Below, piece after piece: positions 29,429 through 38,070 of a stretch of 64,000 bases of DNA. The DNA lies in contig NZ_JAHZPJ010000009.1 of assembly GCF_019929345.1 (NCBI RefSeq), positions 1 through 64,000 of the forward strand, given 5' to 3'. The notes beneath the pieces are model-generated. The model ran no database searches and had not been told where the DNA came from. It saw nothing but the letters and a program-made list of their open reading frames with translations. The DNA comes from Streptococcus oralis (GTDB lineage: Bacteria; Bacillota; Bacilli; Lactobacillales; Streptococcaceae). How positions within the stretch are numbered: position 1 is the stretch's first letter; each line of letters begins with the position of its first letter. Both the position numbers and the translations under genes were made by a program.

Positions 29429-29434
29429 ATTATA
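29429..29434 (-). promoter_or_regulatory. -10 element of the two-component/ABC operon
   Basis: Perfect TATAAT on the minus strand, 26 nt before the first ATG. No acceptable -35 is visible, as expected for a promoter needing an activator. Confidence 0.6.
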
Positions 29435-29478
29435 GTCTTTTGAAGTTAGCGGAGCTAGATGCTTCTGTCACTAGGAAA

Positions 29479-29494
29479 TATGACAAATGTCATA
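29479..29494. promoter_or_regulatory. Palindrome likely bound by the RR11-type regulator
   Basis: TATGACAAATGTCATA is a 16-bp palindrome (arms TATGAC/GTCATA). It lies about 45 bp upstream of the activator-type -10, the usual place for a LuxR-family response-regulator site. Confidence 0.55.
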
Positions 29495-29630
29495 CAAAGA
29501 GGCGGTGGGATAGATTTCCCTATACCAAGTATCAATTTCCTAATTCTAGTCACGTGAATATGATTAGAAATCGTTTAAAGTCTAAGAGAGACTTAATCTA
29601 TCTGTTACCCGCACAAAGGATTCTTACAAA

Positions 29631-29667
29631 TAAAAAGAGGGCAGGATTTACAATCCCAGCCTCTTTT
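29631..29667 (-). terminator. Terminator of the lipoprotein gene
   Basis: AAAAGAGG/CCTCTTTT with an inner GGGATT/AATCC stem and a T run on the minus strand, directly after the stop. Confidence 0.8.
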
Positions 29668-29669
29668 GT

Positions 29670-30221
29670 TTATTCTTCTTTAAATCCGTGTAATTTTAAA
29701 CCAGCAATCAGAGCATTCGGCTTCTTAAAGTCTTCTATACTATCCTCAAGTGGTTCAAAGAAATAAGTCTTTTTAACTCTATCCATATCTGCTTTTTCAA
29801 GGTCAAGATCGATAACTATTCTCATCTTTTTATTATCGGCGATAAAATATTCAACCTTAACACCTGGTTCGTCCTTGATTTCAAGATACTCTGGAGAGCT
29901 TTCCATAACTTCGCGAAAGGCTGCTTGAAATTCCTCCAGAGTAGTTTCTGCAGGAATCTCCTCTCCATATTCTCCCAACATATCCATCTTGTATCGTTTG
30001 ACAACATCTGTGTAAACTAAAGTCAGAGTAACATCGGAGTTATCAATTCTTCCTTTTAGAACTTTGGTTGTTTCCTTGATTTCTTCTTTCACCTGACTTG
30101 ACTTTGTGGATGAATCAACCGAACTTGCTGTACTACTTGATTCTGTTGTTGCGGTGTTGGTTTGACCACAGCCAGAAAGAACAAGTAACGCTGCAAAAAC
30201 TAATCCTAAAACTTTCTTCAT
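29670..30221 (-). CDS. Lipoprotein of unknown function (YehR/DUF1307-like)
   Basis: 183 residues. The type II signal peptide has lipobox LVLSGC, so Cys18 would be lipidated and the protein exposed on the outer membrane face. A Ser/Thr-rich linker (22-43) leads to a compact domain of about 135 residues with alternating beta strands, resembling DUF1307/YehR lipoproteins as I recall them. It follows fakA by 10 nt and precedes a terminator, so it is co-transcribed with yloU-fakA. Role unknown. Confidence 0.7.
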   Translation of the reverse strand: MKKVLGLVFAALLVLSGCGQTNTATTESSSTASSVDSSTKSSQVKEEIKETTKVLKGRIDNSDVTLTLVYTDVVKRYKMDMLGEYGEEIPAETTLEEFQAAFREVMESSPEYLEIKDEPGVKVEYFIADNKKMRIVIDLDLEKADMDRVKKTYFFEPLEDSIEDFKKPNALIAGLKLHGFKEE

Positions 30222-30231
30222 TCAAAGTCTC

Positions 30232-31896
30232 CTATTCCACACTGAAAAGATATGGATATACAGGTTGTTGACCTTGGTGGATTTCGACTTCAACGTCTTC
30301 GAATTCTTCTGCGATTTCTTGGGCGATTTGGTTGGCCAATTCTTCACTTCCATCTTCACCGACATAGAAAGTCACGATTTCACTATCTTCGTCCAACATG
30401 TGTTTCAAAGTTTCAGTCAATGTTTGATGCATATCAGGATTTGATACGAGGATTTTGCCATCTACCATACCAAGATTGTCATTTTCATGAATTTCTAAAC
30501 CATCGATTGTCGTGTCACGAACGGCTGTTGTTACACTACCGCTGACTACATCACCAAGAGCTACAGTCATACGTTCTTTGTTTTCTTCGATAGACTTGCT
30601 TGGATCAAAGGCAAGAAGACTAGTCAATCCTTGAGGAAGGGTACGAGCTTCTACCACAACAGCTGGTTGATCCAATACCTCTGCTGCAGATTGAGCTGCC
30701 ATGAAGATATTTTTGTTGTTTGGCAAGAAGATGATGTTACGAGCGTTGACTTGCTCAACAGCCTTGATAAAGTCCTCTGTCGAAGGGTTCATGGTTTGTC
30801 CACCTTCGATGACATAGTCCACACCTTGGGCACGGAAGATATCTGCCAAGCCTTGACCTGCTACGACTGCGATAAGGGCATATTCCTTTTCTTCAGCTGG
30901 CTTGCTGACTTGAGCTTCTTTTTCTACTTGTGCTTCGTGTTGGTTGCGCATGTTATCTACTTTAACCTTGACCAAGCTACCATATTTAAGGCCTTCTTGC
31001 ATAACAAGACCTGGATCTTCTGTATGGACGTGGACTTTGACGATTTCATCATCATTGACAACAAGTAGAGAATCGCCTAGGTCATTTAAGTAACTGCGGA
31101 ATTCATCATAGTCAAAATCTTTGGCATAAGTTGGACCTTGTTTAAGGGCAACCATAATCTCCGTACAGTAACCAAATGTAATGTCTTCTGTTGCGACATG
31201 TCCAGCTACAGACTTGTGGTGTTCAGCATTGATCATTTCACCCATATTAGCCGGAGTTGCGACAAAGTCCTCAGACGCACTGTATTCTCCAGTAAGGGCT
31301 GATAGGAAGCCTTCGTAGATGAAGACCAAACCTTGACCACCTGAGTCCACAACACCAACCTCTTTCAAGACTGGGAGCATGTCTGGCGTTTTGGCAAGAG
31401 CTGTTTTAGCTCCTTCCAAGGCTGCACGCATGACCTCAACAGCATCATCTGTCTGTTCCGCTTTTTTCTTAGCTCCGATCGCAGCTCCACGTGATACAGT
31501 AAGGATTGTTCCTTCAACAGGTTTCATAACAGCCTTGTAGGCTACCTCGACACCAGATTGGAAGGCAAGAGCTAGGTCTTTTCCTGTTAACTCGTCTTTA
31601 TCTTTGATAGCTTGAGAGAAGCCACGGAAAAGTTGAGACGTGATAACTCCTGAGTTTCCACGCGCACCCATCAAGAGCCCCTTAGCAAGAATGCTCGCCA
31701 CTTCTCCTACTGTAGAAGCCGGCTTATCTGCTACTTCTTTGGCACCATTTTCGATGGTCATTCCCATGTTTGTCCCAGTATCTCCATCTGGAACTGGAAA
31801 GACGTTCAATGAATTGACATATTCTGCTTGCTTATTCAAACGAGTTGATGCAGCCTGCACCATCTCTTGAAATAAGCTGGTAGTAATTTTTGACAC
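30232..31896 (-). CDS. fakA: Fatty acid kinase subunit FakA (DAK2/YloV family)
   Basis: 554 residues. The N-terminal DhaL/DAK2 kinase domain has the Mg-ATP motif FPVPDGDTGTNM and GARGNSGVITSQLFRG, and a C-terminal EDD1-type domain (from about 340) follows. FakA phosphorylates fatty acids presented by FakB proteins, letting exogenous fatty acids enter phospholipid synthesis. It follows the Asp23-like gene by 2 nt, the conserved yloU-yloV pair. The FakB partner is not in this window. Confidence 0.93.
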   Translation of the reverse strand: MSKITTSLFQEMVQAASTRLNKQAEYVNSLNVFPVPDGDTGTNMGMTIENGAKEVADKPASTVGEVASILAKGLLMGARGNSGVITSQLFRGFSQAIKDKDELTGKDLALAFQSGVEVAYKAVMKPVEGTILTVSRGAAIGAKKKAEQTDDAVEVMRAALEGAKTALAKTPDMLPVLKEVGVVDSGGQGLVFIYEGFLSALTGEYSASEDFVATPANMGEMINAEHHKSVAGHVATEDITFGYCTEIMVALKQGPTYAKDFDYDEFRSYLNDLGDSLLVVNDDEIVKVHVHTEDPGLVMQEGLKYGSLVKVKVDNMRNQHEAQVEKEAQVSKPAEEKEYALIAVVAGQGLADIFRAQGVDYVIEGGQTMNPSTEDFIKAVEQVNARNIIFLPNNKNIFMAAQSAAEVLDQPAVVVEARTLPQGLTSLLAFDPSKSIEENKERMTVALGDVVSGSVTTAVRDTTIDGLEIHENDNLGMVDGKILVSNPDMHQTLTETLKHMLDEDSEIVTFYVGEDGSEELANQIAQEIAEEFEDVEVEIHQGQQPVYPYLFSVE

Positions 31897-31898
31897 GA

Positions 31899-32264
31899 TT
31901 ATTCTCCTACAACTTTGATATTTTGAATGTAGACATTTACAGTCTGAGCAGTAATCCCAAGTTGGTTTTCCAAACTAAAACGAACGCTCTCTTGGATGTT
32001 TTTTGAGACTTCACTAATCTTTGTTCCGTAGCTCAACACAGTGTAAACATCAACTGCAATGCTGCCATCTTCGGATGCTTTTACGACAACACCTTTTGCA
32101 TAATTTTCCTTACCAAGAAGGGCTTGAAAATTATCTTTGAGGGTATTTTTACTAGCCATACCGACCACACCAAAAATCTCAGTTGCTGCACCACCTACAA
32201 CGGTTGCAATCACTTCATCTGTCAGTTCGATTTGACCATCTTTTGTATTCATTTTTACAGTCAT
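31899..32264 (-). CDS. Asp23/Gls24 family envelope stress protein (YloU)
   Basis: 121 residues with the Asp23 domain (VIATVVGGAATEIFGVVGMA near the start, then VDVYTVLSYGTKISEV). These proteins are membrane-associated and linked to envelope stress. They are regularly encoded beside fakA, as here with a 2-nt gap. A conserved partnership is suggested by co-occurrence, but the mechanism is not established. The promoter is at 32293-32321. Confidence 0.9.
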   Translation of the reverse strand: MTVKMNTKDGQIELTDEVIATVVGGAATEIFGVVGMASKNTLKDNFQALLGKENYAKGVVVKASEDGSIAVDVYTVLSYGTKISEVSKNIQESVRFSLENQLGITAQTVNVYIQNIKVVGE

Positions 32265-32292
32265 TTTTTTTACCTCAACTTGTTGATACTCT

Positions 32293-32321
32293 ATTTTATC
32301 ATATTTCAGCTCAAGTGTAAA
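32293..32321 (-). promoter_or_regulatory. Promoter of yloU-fakA
   Basis: Minus-strand TTTACA, 17 nt, TAAAAT with TGA extension. Confidence 0.6.
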
Positions 32322-32382
32322 AGCAGAATGCTGTATCGGCGGATATTTACTCTATTTTTCAAATAATTTCATCTCTAGAGCA

Positions 32383-32408
32383 AAAGAAAAAGACCAGTTA
32401 GGTCTTTT
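32383..32408 (-). terminator. Terminator of rpmB
   Basis: AAAAGACC/GGTCTTTT stem, loop TAACT, then T-rich tail on the minus strand. Confidence 0.85.
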
Positions 32409-32416
32409 CATTTTTA

Positions 32417-32605
32417 TTAAACGCGTTCAACTTTACCTGATTTCAAAGCACGAGCTGAAGCCCAAACTTTTTTAGGTTTACCATCGATAAGAACAGTAAC
32501 TTTTTGAAGGTTTGGTTTTACGGCACGTTTTGTTTGGTTCATCGCGTGTGAACGGTTGTTTCCAGATACAGTCTTACGACCTGTAAAGTAACATACTTTA
32601 GCCAT
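32417..32605 (-). CDS. rpmB: 50S ribosomal protein L28
   Basis: 62 residues, basic, starting [20 protein letters not shown] and containing NLQKVTV and [12 protein letters not shown]. It lacks the zinc-binding Cys pairs seen in some L28 paralogs. It binds 23S rRNA near the exit region. Transcribed alone between a promoter and a terminator. Confidence 0.97.
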   Translation of the reverse strand: MAKVCYFTGRKTVSGNNRSHAMNQTKRAVKPNLQKVTVLIDGKPKKVWASARALKSGKVERV

Positions 32606-32638
32606 TGTGTTTTCCTCCTATTAGATCTAATATAGCGG

Positions 32639-32656
32639 ATGTGCTAGCACCACATA
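32639..32656. repeat. Small palindrome in the rpmB leader
   Basis: GTGCTAGCAC is a perfect 10-bp palindrome with partly paired flanks (ATGT/ACAT), between the rpmB promoter and its RBS. It may be an RNA hairpin in the leader. Confidence 0.4.
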
Positions 32657-32663
32657 CCGTACT

Positions 32664-32692
32664 ATGTTATCACACTTTCTTGAATTTATCAA
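32664..32692 (-). promoter_or_regulatory. Promoter of rpmB
   Basis: Minus-strand TTGATA, 17 nt, TAACAT with TGA extension. Confidence 0.55.
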
Positions 32693-32710
32693 GAGAATTA
32701 AAAGATTTTT

Positions 32711-33385
32711 TTATTTGACGTAGACAACGCCAAGTTTACCAAAGGCGACTTCCCCACGGATAATCAAGGTTTTGCTGGTTGGGGCTACAGGAGCATCTGC
32801 CTTAGCTGCACCAAAGGATGTTTCCACTTTCAAATCGACACGCCAGTGTTGTGGAACATAGACGGTTGCATTCCCGAAAGCCACTTCGATATTCAGAGTG
32901 GCAAAATCACCTAACATCTCTGCGTTATCATAGTAGATTTTTGCGTCTCCAAAAGCGACTTCCACTTGGTCATCTACAAAATCTTGATCTTGTTTATAGA
33001 AGGTTCCGCTACCAAAAGCGACTTCCTTATCCGTGATGACTGTTCGTTCACCCTTGTACCACCATTTTTTTCCGTACCAAAACTTACTTGAGTGAGTGAG
33101 ATAGCCGACACCTAGCACTGCTAAGATACTAGCCCAAAACAAAGACTGATTGGGAATAGGTAGAATAGCATAAAAATGATTCGCAATCATTAAGGCTACT
33201 AGAGCGGTAAAAACTGCCGATGTTAGATGACGACGAAGCAAGGCCTCAACTGATTGGTAGGCAAAAAAGACGATACCGATCAAGGGCCAAATGCGATTAC
33301 CCAAAGAAGGAATTCCAAAATTTCCTTGCAGCAAGATCCAGGCTGCTAAAACCAATAAAACAATACCAAATGCTTTCTTTTTCAT
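32711..33385 (-). CDS. LiaF-like membrane protein with toastrack (DUF2154) domain
   Basis: 224 residues. Four short membrane helices (about 5-22, 28-46, 55-75 and 80-100) are followed by a C-terminal beta-rich domain with repeated VAFG motifs (EVAFGSG, EVAFGDA, EVAFGNA, EVAFGKL), typical of LiaF/VraT-type envelope-stress modulators. LiaF normally holds the LiaS kinase off. No kinase is adjacent here. The gene upstream encodes a LytTR regulator, 5 nt away, so this protein is more likely the membrane antagonist of that regulator. Confidence 0.75.
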   Translation of the reverse strand: MKKKAFGIVLLVLAAWILLQGNFGIPSLGNRIWPLIGIVFFAYQSVEALLRRHLTSAVFTALVALMIANHFYAILPIPNQSLFWASILAVLGVGYLTHSSKFWYGKKWWYKGERTVITDKEVAFGSGTFYKQDQDFVDDQVEVAFGDAKIYYDNAEMLGDFATLNIEVAFGNATVYVPQHWRVDLKVETSFGAAKADAPVAPTSKTLIIRGEVAFGKLGVVYVK

Positions 33386-33390
33386 GTTTT

Positions 33391-33840
33391 TTACCTCATG
33401 TTTCTTAGATTTTCTTTTAGGAGGGATTGGTAATGCCGTGAGACATGAACCTCCTTGTGGGTCTGATAAAAGGAAATGGTGCCCGTTCCTGAAAAGGACT
33501 TGTCCACTGAGTAAATCTGACGGATGTTTGCGATCGTTGACTTGGAAACTCGACTAAAATAGCGAGGTAAGATGGACTCCAACTCATAGAGTTTGAGGCG
33601 AACTTCATAGGCTTCCTTCTGGTTATGAGCGTAGATCTTGCTCCCTTCTGTTTCAAAGAAGAGAATTTCTGACAGGTCTAGATAATATTCACCTGTCCCC
33701 TTGTAAAAAGTCAACCTCGGAGCCTTTGACTCTTGCAAAAGTCGTTGCAAATCTGCAATTTCATCTGTCAAAGCAGGTGTCTTGATGACAATTTCAGTTT
33801 CCTCTAAATTGCCGTCAATCTCAATTCGTAACTTCATCAC
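33391..33840 (-). CDS. LytTR-family transcriptional regulator without receiver domain
   Basis: 149 residues. The C-terminal LytTR domain (about 52-147) includes EILFFETEGSKIYAHNQKEAY, YFSRVSKSTIANIRQI and VHVSRHYQSLLKENL. The N-terminal 50 residues lack a phospho-acceptor and resemble a dimerisation segment. Stand-alone LytTR proteins paired with a membrane inhibitor form LytTR regulatory systems, known from S. mutans HdrRM and BrsRM, which influence competence and bacteriocin genes. Here the membrane partner is LiaF-like. It has its own promoter and an RBS AAGGAGATGTG. Confidence 0.85.
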   Translation of the reverse strand: MMKLRIEIDGNLEETEIVIKTPALTDEIADLQRLLQESKAPRLTFYKGTGEYYLDLSEILFFETEGSKIYAHNQKEAYEVRLKLYELESILPRYFSRVSKSTIANIRQIYSVDKSFSGTGTISFYQTHKEVHVSRHYQSLLKENLRNMR

Positions 33841-33857
33841 ATCTCCTTTCTGACTCT

Positions 33858-33886
33858 ACTATATCAAAGCTAAGTTAGGAATACAA
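33858..33886 (-). promoter_or_regulatory. Promoter of the LytTR/LiaF-like pair
   Basis: Minus-strand TTGTAT, 17 nt, TATAGT with TGA extension. Confidence 0.6.
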
Positions 33887-33950
33887 GGGCAAAAAAGCAA
33901 GTGGTCATTTTGAAGCAGTAAGTGGTTGTAGGACTAGCTTAACTTACATA

Positions 33951-34466
33951 TCAGAATAGGAAGAAAAGGAATCCCCACACCAGACCACAAGCATAGCCAG
34001 CGATGACATCCTTGGGATAATGTACACCCCCTAAAACCCTCACCAAGCCCAGCAAAGCTGAGAAGAGCAAGCATGCTAAGCCAACAGGTAGACTAGCATG
34101 CAGACAGGCCATGGAGATGATGGTTGCCGAAAAAACATGGCGACTGGGCATCGACTGTCCCGAACTATCCTTTTCAAGCAGGGGACAGATATCCCAAGTT
34201 TCATAAGGCCGCGGGTGGTTGATTTTCTTACGAAAAAGAGACAAAATCACAAAACCTGATGCAGGAATAAGCACATAAACCCCAACTTGCTGACCCAATC
34301 CTAGCTGCAGGTAAGTGGTAACTAGCAAGGTTAGATAGACCAGGGGCATAGCTACTGTCATCAAACGATTAAAACTGCGTAACAGAAATAGAAGGGTGGG
34401 ATGGCTGGTGAGCCTGGAGCTGATATTTCGATACCATTCTTGATAATTTTTCATTAAATTTCTCAT
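33951..34466 (-). CDS. PAP2-family membrane phosphatase
   Basis: 171 residues with about five membrane helices. PAP2 motifs are a KKINHPRPYE first motif, SMPSRHVFSATI (second) and RVLGGVHYPKDVIAGY (third, with the catalytic His). The family dephosphorylates undecaprenyl pyrophosphate or phosphatidic/phosphatidylglycerol phosphates on the outer membrane face. The undecaprenyl-recycling role is the most likely for this length. The start could also be the Met at residue 5. A promoter lies about 43 nt upstream. Confidence 0.85.
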   Translation of the reverse strand: MRNLMKNYQEWYRNISSRLTSHPTLLFLLRSFNRLMTVAMPLVYLTLLVTTYLQLGLGQQVGVYVLIPASGFVILSLFRKKINHPRPYETWDICPLLEKDSSGQSMPSRHVFSATIISMACLHASLPVGLACLLFSALLGLVRVLGGVHYPKDVIAGYACGLVWGFLFFLF

Positions 34467-34508
34467 TCATTACCTTGTTTTCGTCTACAGGTGAGACGTT
34501 TGTCTTCT

Positions 34509-34537
34509 AGTATAGTGCAGAAAAAGAAGGCCGTCAA
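34509..34537 (-). promoter_or_regulatory. Promoter of the PAP2 gene
   Basis: Minus-strand TTGACG, 17 nt, TATACT. It overlaps the terminator of the upstream ABC exporter operon. Confidence 0.6.
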
Positions 34538-34544
34538 GCCTTCT
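34521..34544 (-). terminator. Terminator of the MarR-ABC exporter operon
   Basis: AGAAGGC/GCCTTCT stem followed by TTTTTCT on the minus strand. Confidence 0.8.
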
Positions 34545-34550
34545 TTTGAT

Positions 34551-36311
34551 TTATTCTTCTGCTTGGTCTTCTGTAAATTGACTATTGTACAAGTCAGCGT
34601 AGAAGCCACCTTGCGCCATCAGCTCCTCATGGTTTCCTTGTTCGATGATATTGCCATCTTTCATGACAAGAATCAACTCTGCATTACGGATGGTTGACAA
34701 GCGGTGGGCAATGACAAAGGAAGTTCTTCCTTCCATCAAACGGTCCATGGCTTTTTGGATCAATTCCTCTGTCCGTGTGTCAACAGAAGAGGTCGCCTCA
34801 TCCAAAATCAAGAGTGGTGCATCCTTCAGCAAAGCACGAGCAATGGTTAAGAGTTGTTTTTGCCCGACAGACAGGGTCACTGTATCGTCCAAGATAGTAT
34901 CGTAACCGTCTGGCAAAGTCATGATAAAGTGGTGGATTCCCACAGCCTTGCTGGCTTCCATCATTCGTTCATCACTGATGTCTATCTGATTATATATCAG
35001 GTTCTCTTGAATCGTTCCTTCAAAGAGCCAAGTATCCTGCAAGACCATTGAAAAGGCATCGTGTACTTCCGAACGCTTCATACCCTTGGTATCCACACCA
35101 TCGATTCGGATACTTCCCTTATCTATCTCATAGAACTTCATCAAAAGATTGACAATGGTTGTCTTACCAGCACCAGTCGGTCCAACAATAGCGACCTTTT
35201 GCCCTGCTCGAGCTGTAGCTGAGAAGTCATGGATGATGGTGCGCTCTGGTGTATAGCCAAAGGAAACCTGATCAAAGACTACTTCACCTCTCATGCCAGT
35301 CAATTGTCTTTCCTTATGAGATTCATCTTGCATCTCTGCTTCAGCCAAAAATTCTAATACACGAGTCATGGCTGCACTCGCTTGTTGCAGGCTCGTAATC
35401 CCTTGGGCAATCTGTGACAGAGGTTGGGAGAAGGTCCGTACGTAAACCATAAAGGCTACAATAATCCCTATCGTGATATGCCCTTCTAACGCCAGCGCGG
35501 CCCCAACGATGATGACTAAGACATAACTAAAGTTCCCAACAAAGAACATGGCTGGCATCATGATACCAGAGATAAACTGAGATTTCCAGATACTATCATG
35601 CAAGTCTTGGTTTAAATCAGCAAATCTCGCTTTGGAGGTGTCCACTGCGTTATAGCTGGTCACCACATTGTGGCCAGAGTACATTTCTTCCACATAACCA
35701 TTGACGGCCGCTAGATTATTTTGTTGGGCTTTAAAATAACCCTGTGACTTGGCCATGATTACGGAAACCGCCGCAAAACCAACAAGGGTTGATACAACTG
35801 TTACCAATGCCAAAATCCAGTTCATTCCAAACATGGTCACCAAGACAGCAATCAACAAGAAACTAGCTGAAAGAACTGTCCCTAAACTTTGGTTGAGAGA
35901 TTGCGCTGCCGTATCCACATCATTGGTCACGCGCGAAAGGGTGTCTCCTTGTGAATGGCGGTCAAAATAGCCAAGTGGCAAACGATTGATTTTTTCAGCG
36001 ATTGCTGTCCGCAAGCGTTTTGAAAAATGTTGGATACTCGTTGAAAAGATATAGGCCTGAGTATAATTAAGGATGACTCCAAACACATATAGGACAACCA
36101 AAAATCCAGCAATACTTGAAACAGCCTCTAAATCAATTTCTGTCATCAAGCCATCTGAAATCAAGTTAGTAATTTCTTTAATCTTAGTTGGACCATATAC
36201 GGTTATGATGCTTGAAATGACTGCAGCCACAACTGCTATTAGGAGAGGGAGTTGGAGGCCTGTCATATAAGGTTTGCACTGTTTCCAGAACGACACTTTT
36301 TTATTTTCCAT
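34551..36311 (-). CDS. Heterodimeric ABC exporter, subunit 2 (canonical Walker B)
   Basis: 586 residues from the ATG at 36311 (MENKKVSFWKQ), chosen because GGAGG lies about 9 nt upstream. An earlier in-frame ATG at 36347 lacks an RBS. Six-helix membrane domain (to about 320), then ATPase with Walker A GPTGAGKTT, signature LSVGQ instead of LSGGQ, Walker B LLILDEATSSVD and H-loop AHRLS. The catalytic Glu is intact. Its start overlaps the stop of subunit 1 by 11 nt, as in LmrCD/BmrCD/PatAB-type multidrug exporters. Third gene of the MarR operon. Confidence 0.88.
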   Translation of the reverse strand: MENKKVSFWKQCKPYMTGLQLPLLIAVVAAVISSIITVYGPTKIKEITNLISDGLMTEIDLEAVSSIAGFLVVLYVFGVILNYTQAYIFSTSIQHFSKRLRTAIAEKINRLPLGYFDRHSQGDTLSRVTNDVDTAAQSLNQSLGTVLSASFLLIAVLVTMFGMNWILALVTVVSTLVGFAAVSVIMAKSQGYFKAQQNNLAAVNGYVEEMYSGHNVVTSYNAVDTSKARFADLNQDLHDSIWKSQFISGIMMPAMFFVGNFSYVLVIIVGAALALEGHITIGIIVAFMVYVRTFSQPLSQIAQGITSLQQASAAMTRVLEFLAEAEMQDESHKERQLTGMRGEVVFDQVSFGYTPERTIIHDFSATARAGQKVAIVGPTGAGKTTIVNLLMKFYEIDKGSIRIDGVDTKGMKRSEVHDAFSMVLQDTWLFEGTIQENLIYNQIDISDERMMEASKAVGIHHFIMTLPDGYDTILDDTVTLSVGQKQLLTIARALLKDAPLLILDEATSSVDTRTEELIQKAMDRLMEGRTSFVIAHRLSTIRNAELILVMKDGNIIEQGNHEELMAQGGFYADLYNSQFTEDQAEE

Positions 36312-38070
36312 GTTCCAATTCCTCCTTCGATAGTTGTGAGTAGGCAATTTCTTGGTAGACTTCGTTGGTAGCTAGAAGTTCCTTGTGGGTGCCTTGTCCC
36401 ACAACTTTTCCTTGATCCAACACTAAGATCAAGTTTGCATCCATAATGGTAGAAATCCGCTGCGCTACGATGAGCTTGGTCATGGATTTTGTTTTCTCAG
36501 CTAGTTCTTGGCGTAGGACACGATCTGTCTTGTAGTCCAAGGCTGAGAAGGAATCATCAAAGATGATAATCTCTGGTTTACGAGCCAAGGCACGCGCAAT
36601 GGCCAAACGCTGTCTTTGACCTCCTGAGAAGTTGGTTCCACCTTGGGCTACTTCTGATGCAAGTCCTGCTTCCTTATCCTCTATGAAGCTTTTAGACTGG
36701 GCCAATTCAAGGGCTTGCCACATAGCAGCCTCGCTTAGAGGAGTTTCTTTGCTCTTACCAAAGTCCAAGTTCCCCTTGACATTTCCAGAAAAGAGTACAG
36801 CTTTTTGTGGAATATAGCCGACCTTATTGCGCAAATCTTCCAAATTGTAATCTTGTACATTGACACCATCCACTAGGATTTGTCCATCTGAAACGTCGTA
36901 AAAACGTGGCAAAAGGTTGACTAGGGTGGACTTTCCTGATCCAGTCGATCCGATGAAGGCTACGGTTTGACCCGCTTCTGCTTTGAAAGTGACATGTTCC
37001 ACGACTGCTTCTGAGTTTTTAGAGTAGCGGAAAGTCACATCACGGAATTCCACTTGTCCTTGAACTGAAGGATCCGCTGTCTGTGCATGACTAGGATTTT
37101 CAATAGAAGAATGCAAATCCAATACTTGATTGATACGTCCTGCCGAAACCAAGGTACGAGGAAGAACGATAAAGAGTGCTCCCATGAGAAGGAAGCCCAT
37201 CACGACCTGCATAGCATAGGACATGAAGACCACCATATCACTAAAGAGTGGCAGACGTTCTGCCAAACTTGCATCGTTGATGATATAGGCACCAATCCAG
37301 TAAATAGCTAAACTTAGTCCACTGGAAATCGCCATCATAATGGGATTCATAATGGCCATCAATCGATTGACAAAGAGATTGAGACGTGTTACCTCATCGT
37401 TGGCTGCTTCAAATTTCTTATCTTGGTAATCCTCGGCATTGTATGCGCGAACAACTCGAATCCCAGTCAAACTTTCACGAGTGATGCTATTGAGTTTATC
37501 TGTCAATTTTTGGATGACCGATTGTTTAGGAAAGGCCAGAGTCATAAGAACGGTTGTCATCAAGACATTGACAATAACAGCCACAACGACCGCCCAGAGC
37601 CAGTATTCCGATTTCCCAAGGATTTTTCCAATAGCCCAGATTGCCATGATTGGCCCACGAGTAACCACCTGGAGTCCCATGGTAAAGAGCATCTGAACCT
37701 GTGTGATATCATTAGTCGTCCGAGTCAAGAGACTTGGGATTGAAAAACGTTTGATCTCTGTCTGCGAGAAATCTAGAACACGATTAAAAATATCGCTTCG
37801 TAAATGAGTTGTGTAAGACGCTGCAACGCGAGCAGCAAAGAAACCAACCATAACAGATGAAAAGAAAGCCAATAAAGACAAACCAATCATCTTCGCAGCT
37901 GGTGACCAGAGTGCGTCCATCTGTGTCCCTGACGTTCCGAGTAATTCTGTAATTTGCGAAATGTAGGTCGGTACCTCTAACTCGAGATAGACCGAGAAAC
38001 AAGTGAAAAGAATCGTAAGGACAATCATCCCCCACTCTTTTCCTGTAATACGTTTAGCGAGTTTCTTCAT
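36301..38070 (-). CDS. Heterodimeric ABC exporter, subunit 1 (degenerate Walker B)
   Basis: 589 residues with six membrane helices (to about 315) and an ATPase domain: Walker A GSTGSGKST, signature FSGGQRQRL, Walker B IIIFDDSFSALD and AQRIS in place of the usual AHR H-loop. The catalytic Glu after Walker B is Asp, and the H-loop His is Gln. That marks a non-hydrolysing site, the hallmark of one half of an asymmetric heterodimeric exporter. The start overlaps the end of marR by 17 nt. Likely exports drugs or amphipathic toxic compounds. Confidence 0.9.
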   Translation of the reverse strand: MKKLAKRITGKEWGMIVLTILFTCFSVYLELEVPTYISQITELLGTSGTQMDALWSPAAKMIGLSLLAFFSSVMVGFFAARVAASYTTHLRSDIFNRVLDFSQTEIKRFSIPSLLTRTTNDITQVQMLFTMGLQVVTRGPIMAIWAIGKILGKSEYWLWAVVVAVIVNVLMTTVLMTLAFPKQSVIQKLTDKLNSITRESLTGIRVVRAYNAEDYQDKKFEAANDEVTRLNLFVNRLMAIMNPIMMAISSGLSLAIYWIGAYIINDASLAERLPLFSDMVVFMSYAMQVVMGFLLMGALFIVLPRTLVSAGRINQVLDLHSSIENPSHAQTADPSVQGQVEFRDVTFRYSKNSEAVVEHVTFKAEAGQTVAFIGSTGSGKSTLVNLLPRFYDVSDGQILVDGVNVQDYNLEDLRNKVGYIPQKAVLFSGNVKGNLDFGKSKETPLSEAAMWQALELAQSKSFIEDKEAGLASEVAQGGTNFSGGQRQRLAIARALARKPEIIIFDDSFSALDYKTDRVLRQELAEKTKSMTKLIVAQRISTIMDANLILVLDQGKVVGQGTHKELLATNEVYQEIAYSQLSKEELEHGK

